This document shows, piece by piece, positions 9,825 through 17,845 of a stretch of DNA of 64,000 nt. The position numbers and the translations under genes were made by a program. The stretch is from an uncultured Actinomycetes bacterium (lineage in GTDB: Bacteria > Actinomycetota > Acidimicrobiia > Acidimicrobiales > RAAP-2), in the NCBI GenBank assembly GCA_903893745.1, contig CAITNF010000001.1, forward strand, positions 170,825 through 234,824, read 5' to 3'. The notes under the pieces were generated by a model. That model made no database searches. It worked only from the letters and a program-made list of their open reading frames with translations, and had not been told where the DNA came from. Within the stretch, counting starts at the first letter, position 1. The number at the start of each line of letters is the position of its first letter.

Positions 9825-9857
9825 CTTCAACTTGAGGGTTAAGTTCAACCTTGAGGG

Positions 9858-10776
9858 TTACTTCGCCTGCGAAATTGCAATGTAGAGGCGCTCGAGGTCA
9901 TCGAGATCGGCAAAATCAATGATGATGCGACCATTTCGGCCCTTTAGATCAACGTGGACTCGAGTATCGAGGTAGTCCTCAAGTAGCTGCTCTAATTCAG
10001 CAACGCTGGCATCGGGCACCGGCCGAAGTCGAGGCTTACCCCCGACGTCGGGCTTGGTCGGGGTCTCACCCGGCGCCACCGGTTTAGGTTCAAGAAAGAT
10101 CTTGACGATCTCTTCGGTGGCGCGAACTGAGAGTTCACCCTTGATCACACGGGCAACCATGGTCGCCTGTGACTCCGCTGAGGTGATCGCGAGGAGGGAT
10201 CGAGCGTGACCGGCGCTGATTTGCGAGTTCGCCAGGGCCGCCTGGGCGACCTCACCGAGTTGCAAGAGTCGTAACGTGTTCGTAATATTTGCTCGGCTCT
10301 TGCCTACTCGTTGGGCGACCTGCTCGTGTGTGAGATCGAACTCATCGATGAGCTGCTGGTAGGCCGCCGCCTCTTCGAGAGCATGGAGATCAACCCGGTG
10401 AAGGTTTTCTACCACGGCCTGCTCGAGAGAGAGCCGGTCGTTTACTTCGTCTTGGACCAAGACCGGGATAGTCTCGAGACCGGCCAAACTCGCCGCTCGC
10501 CAGCGACGTTCGCCAGCAATGAGTTCGAAGCGGTCCAACTCCCCCTCAACCGGCCGCACGATGAGCGGCTGAAGAACGCCGAGCTCTCGCACCGAAGCCG
10601 CCAGAGCCTTCAGGCTCTCGTTGTCGAAGGCCTTGCGGGGCTGGAAGGGGTTCGGGCGAATTGACGCGACGAGCACGGTACGCAGTGGACTCTTGGGGGC
10701 GGGGGCGGTTTCTGTGACCGACCTTGGTGCGCTCTCGGGAATGAGCGCTCCAAGCCCCTTGCCAAGACCAGGTTTC

Positions 10777-10784
<8 letters not shown>
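9858..10784 (-). CDS. parB: chromosome-partitioning protein ParB
   Basis: 308 residues. It is a CTPase clamp-loading DNA-binding protein that nucleates at parS. The N-terminal end carries GLGKGLGALIP, the box including GERRWRAA lies near residues 90-100, a helix-turn-helix region with RVGKSRANITNTLRLL is central, and a C-terminal dimerisation domain ends the protein. Its start overlaps the parA stop by 8 bases, so the two are coupled. Three perfect parS sites lie upstream of parA, as expected for an origin-proximal parABS system. Confidence 0.96.
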
Positions 10785-11550
<766 letters not shown>

Positions 11551-11634
11551 AGCCTCTTCCCGGTTTCGAGTGTCCACTGGTTGCGTGAGCTCCCTGCCAT
11601 TCAACACGCTTTTTGTGGCTTCGTCAAGTCTCGA

Positions 11635-11650
11635 TGTTTCACGTGAAACA
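11635..11650. promoter_or_regulatory. parS: parS site 1
   Basis: Perfect 16-base palindrome TGTTTCACGTGAAACA, the ParB-binding consensus. It lies 84 bases upstream of the parA start. Confidence 0.95.
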
Positions 11651-11711
11651 TTCTTGGATACCGGTAACTACTTCCACGTTTAGAACTAGGTGTTATCTAC
11701 TGGACTTCCAG

Positions 11712-11727
11712 TGTTTCACGTGAAACA
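11712..11727. promoter_or_regulatory. parS: parS site 2
   Basis: Second identical copy of TGTTTCACGTGAAACA, in the rsmG-parA spacer. Confidence 0.95.
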
Positions 11728-11758
11728 TTCCTGAGCGACCTATAACGACCTAGTCGGA

Positions 11759-11774
11759 TGTTTCACGTGAAACA
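11759..11774. promoter_or_regulatory. parS: parS site 3
   Basis: Third identical copy of TGTTTCACGTGAAACA, directly abutting the rsmG stop codon. Confidence 0.95.
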
Positions 11775-12398
11775 TTAAAACAGTGGGCGCTTCGCTGGCG
11801 TTCCAATTGAACGGGGGTAGTCCGCTGGTGTAGGCGTCTCTTTGCGAATTATCTGAAAATTAGCGCCGTGGCGGACCCTTGCTTGTAGGGACAGTCCCAT
11901 AAGGGCAAGTCCGGGGACGCTCCATCGGCTTGCGTCACCCTCAGTGGGAGGCTCCGAAACTACGAGGATTCCGCCGATTTTCAGAAGCCGGGCCGCGCAC
12001 TCGGCGGTGGCTGATGGTGGACCAAAGGAGCGGGCTGTGACCAGGTCAAAGGTTCCATCAAACTCTGGCCACCGGGCGACCTCTTCAGCCCGTCCGAGCA
12101 CCACCTCGCCGCCCGTCGGTGCTCCAGGCCAAGCCAGTACTTCACGGAGGTACTCGATTCGCTTGGCCATGGAATCGTTGAGGACCCCACGTTTTTCCCA
12201 CCGAGCTAACAGCACCAAGCCGGGGAGTCCGCCCCCGCTCCCCAAATCGAGGAAGCTATCTGGAGGAGCATCGGTATCTTGTTCCCAGGCCAAAGCAAAT
12301 CCCTCGGCGTGCAGAATCTGTGGCTCGATCGCCCCAGGACCTAAAAAACCCCGCGCCCTTGATTCCTCAAGGGCGCGGGGTAACCATGAAGAAGTCAT
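11775..12398 (-). CDS. rsmG: 16S rRNA (guanine527-N7)-methyltransferase RsmG
   Basis: 207 residues. It methylates G527 of 16S rRNA using S-adenosylmethionine. The SAM-binding motif FLDLGSGGGLPGLVL lies near residues 48-62. The N-terminal stretch RGFLGPG, conserved in actinobacterial RsmG as I recall the family, is encoded directly over an intrinsic-terminator-like hairpin (see separate entry). The start is an ATG 8 bases after the jag stop. The gene completes the rpmH-to-rsmG block of the origin operon. Confidence 0.93.
   Translation of the reverse strand: MTSSWLPRALEESRARGFLGPGAIEPQILHAEGFALAWEQDTDAPPDSFLDLGSGGGLPGLVLLARWEKRGVLNDSMAKRIEYLREVLAWPGAPTGGEVVLGRAEEVARWPEFDGTFDLVTARSFGPPSATAECAARLLKIGGILVVSEPPTEGDASRWSVPGLALMGLSLQARVRHGANFQIIRKETPTPADYPRSIGTPAKRPLF
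12343..12380 (-). terminator. intrinsic terminator embedded in the start of rsmG
   Basis: On the - strand a perfect 12-bp GC-rich stem (12380-12369 with 12360-12349, CCCCGCGCCCTT/AAGGGCGCGGGG) closes an 8-base loop and is followed at once by six T residues (12348-12343). All of it lies inside rsmG codons 7-19. In form it is a textbook Rho-independent terminator for transcripts coming from rpmH towards jag. Confidence 0.8.
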
Positions 12399-12406
12399 GG
12401 CAGTAA

Positions 12407-13276
12407 TTATGCCGGAGCGACCACCACAAAGCGGCGAGGGTCGTCCCCTTCTGAGCGAGTTACTACGGTCGCACTACCCGTCAGGGCGTCGTGTACGGCC
12501 TTTCGGTCGGCGGCGGACATTGGCTCTAAGGCTCGCTCTTCACCAGTCGCAGTGACCTCTTGCGCCACCTGCTCGGCAAATCGTCCAAGTGCCGCGACGC
12601 GACGCTCTCGGTACTGAGCCACGTCAACGAGGATTCGGTCAGTGCGTCCAGGGCTCTTCGCCTGCACCACGGTCCGTGTCACCTCTTGAAGGGCCTGGAG
12701 GGTTGTCCCCCGGGGGCCAACCAAAACACCCAATTCAGTGGGGGGATTAGCGTTTACGGAGATCTCAACGGTCTCTTCGTCAATTTCCCTCACCGCAACA
12801 TCTGCCGTAATATTCATCGATTGCAGCAGTCCAATCAGGAACTCCTTCGCAATCGAACCCTGCTCGGCGAGAGTGATTCCTTCTGCCATGGTGTCCTCCT
12901 TTATTGGACTCTTTTCAGAACGTGGGGGGCGACTCTCGCCACCCTGTTTTGGCCGTGCTGCACTACTGGGGCCTTTAGGCGCTCGCTCACGACGGGGTTC
13001 GGCCTCAGTGGACCGCGGTGTTCGGGCTTTATCACCACGTGCACCACCCTGTCGGGACCGACTTTCGCTACCCGAGCGCCTTGATCGCTTGGGACGAGGG
13101 CCTGAAGGCCGAACTCGAGCTCGAACTCGTGCTTCACCACGAACTCGACCAAAGAGCCCGGCTTTGGGCTCTTCAATTACTTCCACGTCGGCATCGTCAC
13201 GGTGCACTCCGAGGTGTGCCAGAGCCCGATCGGTGGCCTCGTCAATTGATTTTCCTGTTGTTTCTACCCAATCCAT
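12407..13276 (-). CDS. jag: Jag/EloR-like RNA-binding protein (Jag_N, KH, R3H)
   Basis: 289 residues in three parts. A Jag_N domain occupies about residues 1-55 and includes GLFGRVRGEA. A disordered linker rich in Arg, Ser and Pro spans about 56-125. The KH plus R3H part runs from about residue 130 to the end, with LVGPRGTTLQALQ as the KH loop region. The protein regulates cell elongation or division in other bacteria and is usually co-transcribed with yidC, as here (yidC ends 3 bases upstream). A very strong ribosome-binding site precedes an internal ATG at 12889, which would yield a 160-residue KH-R3H form. Confidence 0.9.
   Translation of the reverse strand: MDWVETTGKSIDEATDRALAHLGVHRDDADVEVIEEPKAGLFGRVRGEARVRARVRPSGPRPKRSRRSGSESRSRQGGARGDKARTPRSTEAEPRRERAPKGPSSAARPKQGGESRPPRSEKSPIKEDTMAEGITLAEQGSIAKEFLIGLLQSMNITADVAVREIDEETVEISVNANPPTELGVLVGPRGTTLQALQEVTRTVVQAKSPGRTDRILVDVAQYRERRVAALGRFAEQVAQEVTATGEERALEPMSAADRKAVHDALTGSATVVTRSEGDDPRRFVVVAPA
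12887..12903 (-). promoter_or_regulatory. internal ribosome-binding site and ATG inside jag
   Basis: The - strand reads AAAGGAGGACACC followed by ATG at 12889. This is a near-perfect Shine-Dalgarno sequence at suitable spacing, in frame with jag codon 130 and exactly at the linker/KH boundary. It is better than the signal before the full-length start. Confidence 0.55.
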
Positions 13277-13279
13277 GGG

Positions 13280-14182
13280 TTACCGCGCCTTTCTTTTCCG
13301 TTTGGTCTTTGACCGTGATTGAGGGTTGAGGGTTGAGGGTTTTACCTCTTCCACCACCGCTTCCTTGGCTGCGGCTGGCAGTACACGCTCGCCACCCTTG
13401 TGGGGGTTAGAGACTCCAGCTCGGAACATCAAGTCTTGAGTAATAATGCGAATAACTGTTGAAACAATCATGTACAACACGACAGCTGCTGGAATCACCA
13501 TGTAGAAATATGCAAAAATGATGGGCATAAAGCGCTGCATAGCCAGTTGCTGAGCGGGCATTGCCTGTCCAGTTTTTTTATTACGGTTATTCATCTGCGC
13601 CATCTGGAAGTACTGCAAAATCACGGCGATGATCACGAAGATCCAAAACGGGATCGAACGGACAAACGATCCGTGGCTGCTGAAGACCTTGAGGTTCAAG
13701 TCCATGCCAAAGACCTTGATCTCGCCACCCGAAGCCACCAGATTGTGGTACATCTTTGACGTCGTGGGGATATAGCGGGGGGTCACCACGCCAGCCGCGG
13801 TGACATTGGATAGACCCTTAATAACACTGTAAAGAATGAAGAGAAACGGGGCCTGTAGCAGGACGGGGAGGCAGCCACCAACCGGGTTCGCACCCTCTTC
13901 GCGATAGAGCTTCATGAGCTCTTCGTTCAGAACTTGACGGTTTTCAGCCCCCTTGTACTTTTGCTGCAGTTTTTTGATCTCGGGCTGCAACTTCTGCATC
14001 GCCATCATTGATTTGGTGCTCTTGACCGTAAAAGGGGTCAGCGCACCCATAATGACGACCGTCAACAAGATGATGGCGACGGCGTAATTAGGAATAAGCC
14101 CGTAGAAGAAGGCGAGTAGCCAACCAAACAGGTGGAAGATTGGTTGGAATATCGATCCAATGCTGTGGGTAATGGAAGCCAT
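13280..14182 (-). CDS. yidC: membrane protein insertase YidC
   Basis: 300 residues, the short five-helix type without a large periplasmic domain. It inserts and folds inner-membrane proteins. The first helices are FGWLLAFFYGLIPNYAVAIILL, split by a conserved turn. A cytoplasmic charged hairpin (KLQPEIKKLQQKYKG) follows, then the GGCLPVLLQAPFLFILY helix. The tail is strongly basic, as expected for ribosome contact. ATG 14182 has an AAGGAG site; the open frame further upstream overlaps yidD and is rejected. The C-terminal codons are made from three tandem copies of a 7-base unit (13319-13341). Confidence 0.95.
   Translation of the reverse strand: MASITHSIGSIFQPIFHLFGWLLAFFYGLIPNYAVAIILLTVVIMGALTPFTVKSTKSMMAMQKLQPEIKKLQQKYKGAENRQVLNEELMKLYREEGANPVGGCLPVLLQAPFLFILYSVIKGLSNVTAAGVVTPRYIPTTSKMYHNLVASGGEIKVFGMDLNLKVFSSHGSFVRSIPFWIFVIIAVILQYFQMAQMNNRNKKTGQAMPAQQLAMQRFMPIIFAYFYMVIPAAVVLYMIVSTVIRIITQDLMFRAGVSNPHKGGERVLPAAAKEAVVEEVKPSTLNPQSRSKTKRKRKAR
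13319..13341 (+). repeat. tandem GAGGGTT repeat in the 3' end of yidC
   Basis: Three consecutive 7-base units give overlapping copies of TTGAGGGTT at 13319, 13326 and 13333. The same 9-mer also occurs at 9832, 9851, 14540 and 16070, always on the + strand. Confidence 0.7.
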
Positions 14183-14484
14183 TAGCGAAAACTCCTTATT
14201 TTCTTGGGCTCGGGGACGAGATCCACACCGTGTGGGCCTAGGGGGCGACAACGACTCAGTCGACGCAGTGCGAGTGCGCCACCGCGCACCGCGCCGTGAA
14301 CCTGCACAGCCTCGAGTGCGTACTGGGAGCACGAGGGGTAGAAACGACAGGGGGCGACTCGTCCTGCGCGTAAACGCTGGTACGTAACGAGAATTGCGGT
14401 GAGTCCTCGGGTGGAACGTGAAGTTCTACGAGTGGTGAGAACCTCGCCCGAGTGCTCGGATGAGATGGTGCTGGAGTTCATCAT
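14182..14484 (-). CDS. yidD: membrane protein insertion efficiency factor YidD
   Basis: About 100 residues. The hallmark segment CRFYPSCSQYALEA with conserved cysteines and the downstream RLSRCRPLGPHGVD are present. The protein assists YidC and is encoded between rnpA and yidC as in most bacteria. The start at the ATG pair 14484/14481 is supported by an AGGAAA site; it overlaps the 3' end of rnpA by 59 bases in another frame. The N-terminal 25 residues are less conserved, so a shorter form is possible. Confidence 0.88.
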   Translation of the reverse strand: MMNSSTISSEHSGEVLTTRRTSRSTRGLTAILVTYQRLRAGRVAPCRFYPSCSQYALEAVQVHGAVRGGALALRRLSRCRPLGPHGVDLVPEPKKIRSFR

Positions 14485-14758
14485 ATGAAAGATTTCCTGT
14501 CTCAAAACCACATCTGATCAGGTATAAACCAGATTCTGGTTGAGGGTTAAGGTCATCGAAAATTGCTCGGAGTCGGCGCCGAATTCGGTTACGAATAACG
14601 GCGTTTCCCACCTTCCGGCTAATCGCGTACGCCACCTCCACTGAGGGGTTTTCACTGGCCTGAGCTACGAAACTAATCCGCAGTGGCCCGCTTTGACCCC
14701 GTCTCGTTGGAGAGGCGAAGAGCGCGAACTGCCGGCGGGTTCGGACCCGTCCGGGCAT
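14426..14758 (-). CDS. rnpA: ribonuclease P protein component
   Basis: 110 residues. It is the small basic subunit that helps RNase P RNA mature tRNA 5' ends. The signature RNRIRRRLRAIF lies at about residues 56-67, preceded by KVGNAVIRN. The gene begins 5 bases after the rpmH stop and ends inside yidD. Its body contains one copy of the TTGAGGGTT motif (14540). Confidence 0.93.
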   Translation of the reverse strand: MPGRVRTRRQFALFASPTRRGQSGPLRISFVAQASENPSVEVAYAISRKVGNAVIRNRIRRRLRAIFDDLNPQPESGLYLIRCGFETGNLSYDELQHHLIRALGRGSHHS

Positions 14759-14763
14759 GTTCC

Positions 14764-14898
14764 TTAGACCGTCAGTTGGTGGCGACCCTTATTGCGTCGG
14801 GCCTTCAGGACTGCTCGCCCAGCACGGGTTCGCATACGGGCGCGAAAACCGTGGGTTTTTGCCCTTTTCCTCTTATTTGGTTGATACGTACGCTTCAC
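14764..14898 (-). CDS. rpmH: 50S ribosomal protein L34
   Basis: 44 residues, read directly from the sequence on the - strand. It starts at GTG 14898 and encodes [20 protein letters not shown] followed by the rest of a typical L34 ending in HQLTV. A GAGGT ribosome-binding site precedes it. It is the first gene of the rpmH-rnpA-yidD-yidC-jag operon and lies divergent from dnaA, with a 213-base spacer between the two starts. The GTG start is unusual for so short and highly expressed a gene, but no ATG is available. Confidence 0.96.
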   Translation of the reverse strand: MKRTYQPNKRKRAKTHGFRARMRTRAGRAVLKARRNKGRHQLTV

Positions 14899-15074
14899 AG
14901 AGACCTCTTCTCAAATTCTTTTCTTTGCGCTTCGCGGTACCCCCGGGGGGTCGCTGGCGCGCTCGTGGGAACAATCCTACCCCACTCAACCAACCCCCTG
15001 AGCGGAGGTGTTCAAAGCCGAGTATGGTGGCACTCCCTGGGGGCACCTCTGGTCGGAAGGTGTGCCGCTCTGGT

Positions 15075-15083
15075 TGTGGATAA
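15075..15083 (-). promoter_or_regulatory. DnaA box upstream of dnaA
   Basis: TGTGGATAA on the + strand is the exact reverse complement of the consensus TTATCCACA. It lies 28 bases before the dnaA start, a place suited to autoregulation. The rest of the rpmH-dnaA spacer (14899-15111) shows no other clear element. Confidence 0.7.
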
Positions 15084-15111
15084 TGTCAGATGCGGTCTGT
15101 GGAGGATACTT

Positions 15112-16473
15112 ATGCAAAGTGGCGAAGAGATTTGGTCGGTCCTTCGTGACTCCTTGCGAGGTAACGCTTCTGAGGCTGTTTGGTCCGCTGGTCTTAACAC
15201 TTTGCGCCTTGTGGATTACCACGACAACCACCTCATTATCGGTGCGCCCAATCAAATCCAACTTCTTCGCGTACAACAGCGCTACTTGCCCTTTATTACC
15301 GAGCAGGCTCGTGAACTAATCGGGCTCGATGTCGAGGTCTCACTGACGTTGAGCGAGGCCGACACCACTATTGATGATGCACCCCTAGACCTGGTGACTG
15401 AATCAACCCCCGAGACAATCACCTTTGTGTCGAGCGTGGACCGACCGGCTCGGCTCGACCCCCGGATGACCTTTGACTCCTTTGTGCCGGGATCGTCAAA
15501 CCGCCTGGCCTTCGCTGCGGCCCAATCAGTGGCGGAGACCCCGGGGCGTGCCTATAACCCCCTGATGATTTACGGAAACTCGGGTTTGGGCAAAACCCAC
15601 CTCTTGCACGCTATTGGGAACTACGTGCAGTTGAACTACCCCGGGCGAAAGGTCTTGTACGTCTCGACGGAGACCTTTTTGAATGACTTCATTCGAGCAA
15701 TCCAGACCCGGACCCAGTTGGCCCTTCACGAGCGTTATCGCGAGAATGACGTCTTATTGATTGACGACATTCAGTTCATGGAGACCCGTGGTGAAACCTT
15801 CCATGAGGAGATCTTTCACACCTACAACGCACTCCATGGTGAAGGCAAGCAGATTGTTCTCACGTCGGACCGTTCACCACGCGACCTGGCTGGACTCCAA
15901 GAACGCTTCCGGAGCCGCCTACTTCAGGGTTTGGTCACCGAAATCGACCAGCCAGACCTGGAGACCCGCATTGCAATCCTTCGAGCAAAGTCAGAGGGGG
16001 AGGGCGTTGAGCTCCCTAGTGATGTCGCTGAGTGGATTGCCCACCGGGTTCGCGACAACATTCGAGAACTTGAGGGTTCGGTAACGATGTTGCGAGCATT
16101 TGCCAATCTCCGCCAAGAACCCATTTCTTTAGAGTTGGCCAAAAATCACCTCACCAATTTGGGCCAGGAACAGATTGTCTTGAAACCAGAGACGATTTTG
16201 AGTGTGGTGGCTGATTTTTATGGACTTTCGGTGGAGGATGTCCGTGGATCCAAGCGTTTACGTCCATTGGTGCACGCCCGACACGTCGCGATGTATTTGG
16301 TGCGTGATCTCTTGAATAACTACTCTTACCCAATGATTGCTCGAATCTTTGATGGCCGAAACCACACGACCGTTATTAGTGGTGTTGAGAAAATTAAAGA
16401 GCAGTTGGCGGTCAATGGCGACACTTTGGCTCAGGTGAACCAGTTGAAGCGGCGTTTACAAGGGGAGAGTTGA
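15112..16473 (+). CDS. dnaA: chromosomal replication initiator DnaA
   Basis: 453 residues. It is an AAA+ ATPase that opens the origin. Domain I spans about residues 1-80 and a short domain II linker about 81-115. The Walker A motif GNSGLGKTH is near residues 154-162 and Walker B LIDDIQF near 216. Domain IV carries the DNA-binding signature with ARHVAMYLVRDL near 389. ATG 15112 follows a GGAGGA site; the frame is open upstream to 14683 but lacks domain I similarity there. The linker is shorter than in Streptomyces or Mycobacterium DnaA. Confidence 0.97.
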   Translation: MQSGEEIWSVLRDSLRGNASEAVWSAGLNTLRLVDYHDNHLIIGAPNQIQLLRVQQRYLPFITEQARELIGLDVEVSLTLSEADTTIDDAPLDLVTESTPETITFVSSVDRPARLDPRMTFDSFVPGSSNRLAFAAAQSVAETPGRAYNPLMIYGNSGLGKTHLLHAIGNYVQLNYPGRKVLYVSTETFLNDFIRAIQTRTQLALHERYRENDVLLIDDIQFMETRGETFHEEIFHTYNALHGEGKQIVLTSDRSPRDLAGLQERFRSRLLQGLVTEIDQPDLETRIAILRAKSEGEGVELPSDVAEWIAHRVRDNIRELEGSVTMLRAFANLRQEPISLELAKNHLTNLGQEQIVLKPETILSVVADFYGLSVEDVRGSKRLRPLVHARHVAMYLVRDLLNNYSYPMIARIFDGRNHTTVISGVEKIKEQLAVNGDTLAQVNQLKRRLQGES

Positions 16474-16731
16474 GATTGGGCTGTGGGCAACCATTGGATG
16501 TGGTTGTTGAATACCGGTGGAAGATAGTGAGTTCTTCCACAGAACTTGAAGGTTGAATCGGAAGGGTTGAAAGAGTTAGCCACAGTGGTGTGGGAAGTAG
16601 GGTGTTTGATTAATCGTTCTTTACCAGGGTTTTTAAGGAGTAATCCACAAAACCACAGACCTACTACTACTAAACACCTTTTCAACCATGATGAACACAC
16701 GTATTCTCAGTAGTTAACGAAAGGCAGTTCC
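16474..16731. other. oriC: putative oriC in the dnaA-dnaN spacer
   Basis: 258 bases between dnaA and dnaN. DnaA-box-like 9-mers: TGTGGGCAA at 16482 (reverse, one mismatch to the actinobacterial TTGTCCACA), TCTTCCACA at 16533, TTAGCCACA at 16576 (one mismatch), TGTGGGAAG at 16589 and TAATCCACA at 16641 (one mismatch). Eleven bases after the last box comes CTACTACTACTA (16661-16672), which has the form of the DnaA-trio element known from B. subtilis. An AT-richer stretch follows towards dnaN. None of the boxes here is a perfect consensus match. Confidence 0.75.
16661..16672 (+). repeat. CTA triplet array (DnaA-trio-like)
   Basis: Four consecutive CTA triplets sit 11 bases downstream of the box TAATCCACA (16641-16649), with a spacer of moderate GC content. 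This order matches the basal unwinding element described for bacterial origins; function here is inference. Confidence 0.6.
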
Positions 16732-17829
16732 ATGAAGTTCAAATCAGAGCGCGACATCCTCGTTGAGGCGTTGAGTGCTGCGAGTCGGGTGGTTGCTACT
16801 CGACTCATTGGAGCCTCGTCGGGAATCCTTCTCTCATTAACTGGTAATCAACTAACCGTGACTGGTACCGATCTTGATATCACCGTGCGCACCACTGTTG
16901 ACGTTATTGGTCTAGAAGATGGTTCCGTAGTGGTACCAGCCCGACTTGTGGTTGACGCAGTCCGATCACTTGAAGCTGGAGCCGTCACCATCGCTGGTAA
17001 CGACGAAAATGTGGAAGTCTCACTTGGCCGGGCCAAATTCTCCCTACGAACCTTCCAGGTGATGGATTACCCCAAACTGCCACCCGTAACCGGTGCGGTT
17101 ACTTCAATTCCCGCCCTCGATTTAGTACAAGGTTTAAATCAAGTGGTTCGCGCGGCCGCGAATGACGATGCGCGGCCACTTCTTACCGGAGTCCTCTTCA
17201 CCACCGAGGACAACAAACTACGACTTATCGCCACCGACTCCTATCGTCTCGCGGTTCGTGATGTTCCAGAAGTCAATGGGGTTGGCGACCACGACCTACT
17301 TGTTCCGGCTCGTGCTCTCCAAGAGTTTCAGCGTGCCGCCGCGTCCCTCGCGAGCGATGCGGAGGTTGGTATCACCCTCACCGACGCCGAAATTTGTTTT
17401 GTGGTTGGTACCACCAGTATTGCCTCACGGTTAATTGATGGGAACTACCCCTCGGTGTTGCAACTAATTCCGGCGAGTTATCCCAACCAACTCAGGATCG
17501 CCAAAGACACACTGCTCACCTCACTCAAGCGAGCCAAATTGCTCGCCAAAGACTCCACCTCATCGGTTCGCTTAACCATGAAGGACAAGGGTGTAGAGAT
17601 TCGAACCCAGAGTCACGACACCGGCGACGTAGAGGACAACGTTGATGCGGACTACACCGGTGAGGAAATCACCATTGCCTTTAACCCCGGATTTCTTATC
17701 GATGGAATTGAAGCGGTTCCCGGCGATGAAATAATTCTCGAGATGTCGGACTCGGTTCGCCCCGCCATGGTGCACGGTGTAGAGGACACGCGATTCCGCT
17801 ACCTCCTTATGCCCGTTCGCGTTCAGTAG
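16732..17829 (+). CDS. dnaN: DNA polymerase III sliding clamp (beta subunit)
   Basis: 365 residues, three-domain ring-clamp protein. Typical segments are TGTDLDITVR near residue 43, LLTGVLF near 150, and the C-terminal LLMPVR. It tethers the replicative polymerase to DNA. The ATG follows a GAAAGG site directly after the oriC-like spacer. It is followed by recF after 16 bases, the conserved order. Confidence 0.97.
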   Translation: MKFKSERDILVEALSAASRVVATRLIGASSGILLSLTGNQLTVTGTDLDITVRTTVDVIGLEDGSVVVPARLVVDAVRSLEAGAVTIAGNDENVEVSLGRAKFSLRTFQVMDYPKLPPVTGAVTSIPALDLVQGLNQVVRAAANDDARPLLTGVLFTTEDNKLRLIATDSYRLAVRDVPEVNGVGDHDLLVPARALQEFQRAAASLASDAEVGITLTDAEICFVVGTTSIASRLIDGNYPSVLQLIPASYPNQLRIAKDTLLTSLKRAKLLAKDSTSSVRLTMKDKGVEIRTQSHDTGDVEDNVDADYTGEEITIAFNPGFLIDGIEAVPGDEIILEMSDSVRPAMVHGVEDTRFRYLLMPVRVQ

Positions 17830-17845
17830 CTCCGTTTCGATCATC

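Noticed and set aside
14683..15111. N-terminal extension of dnaA from 14683
   Set aside because: It overlaps rnpA and rpmH and has no similarity to DnaA; ATG 15112 has a good ribosome-binding site.
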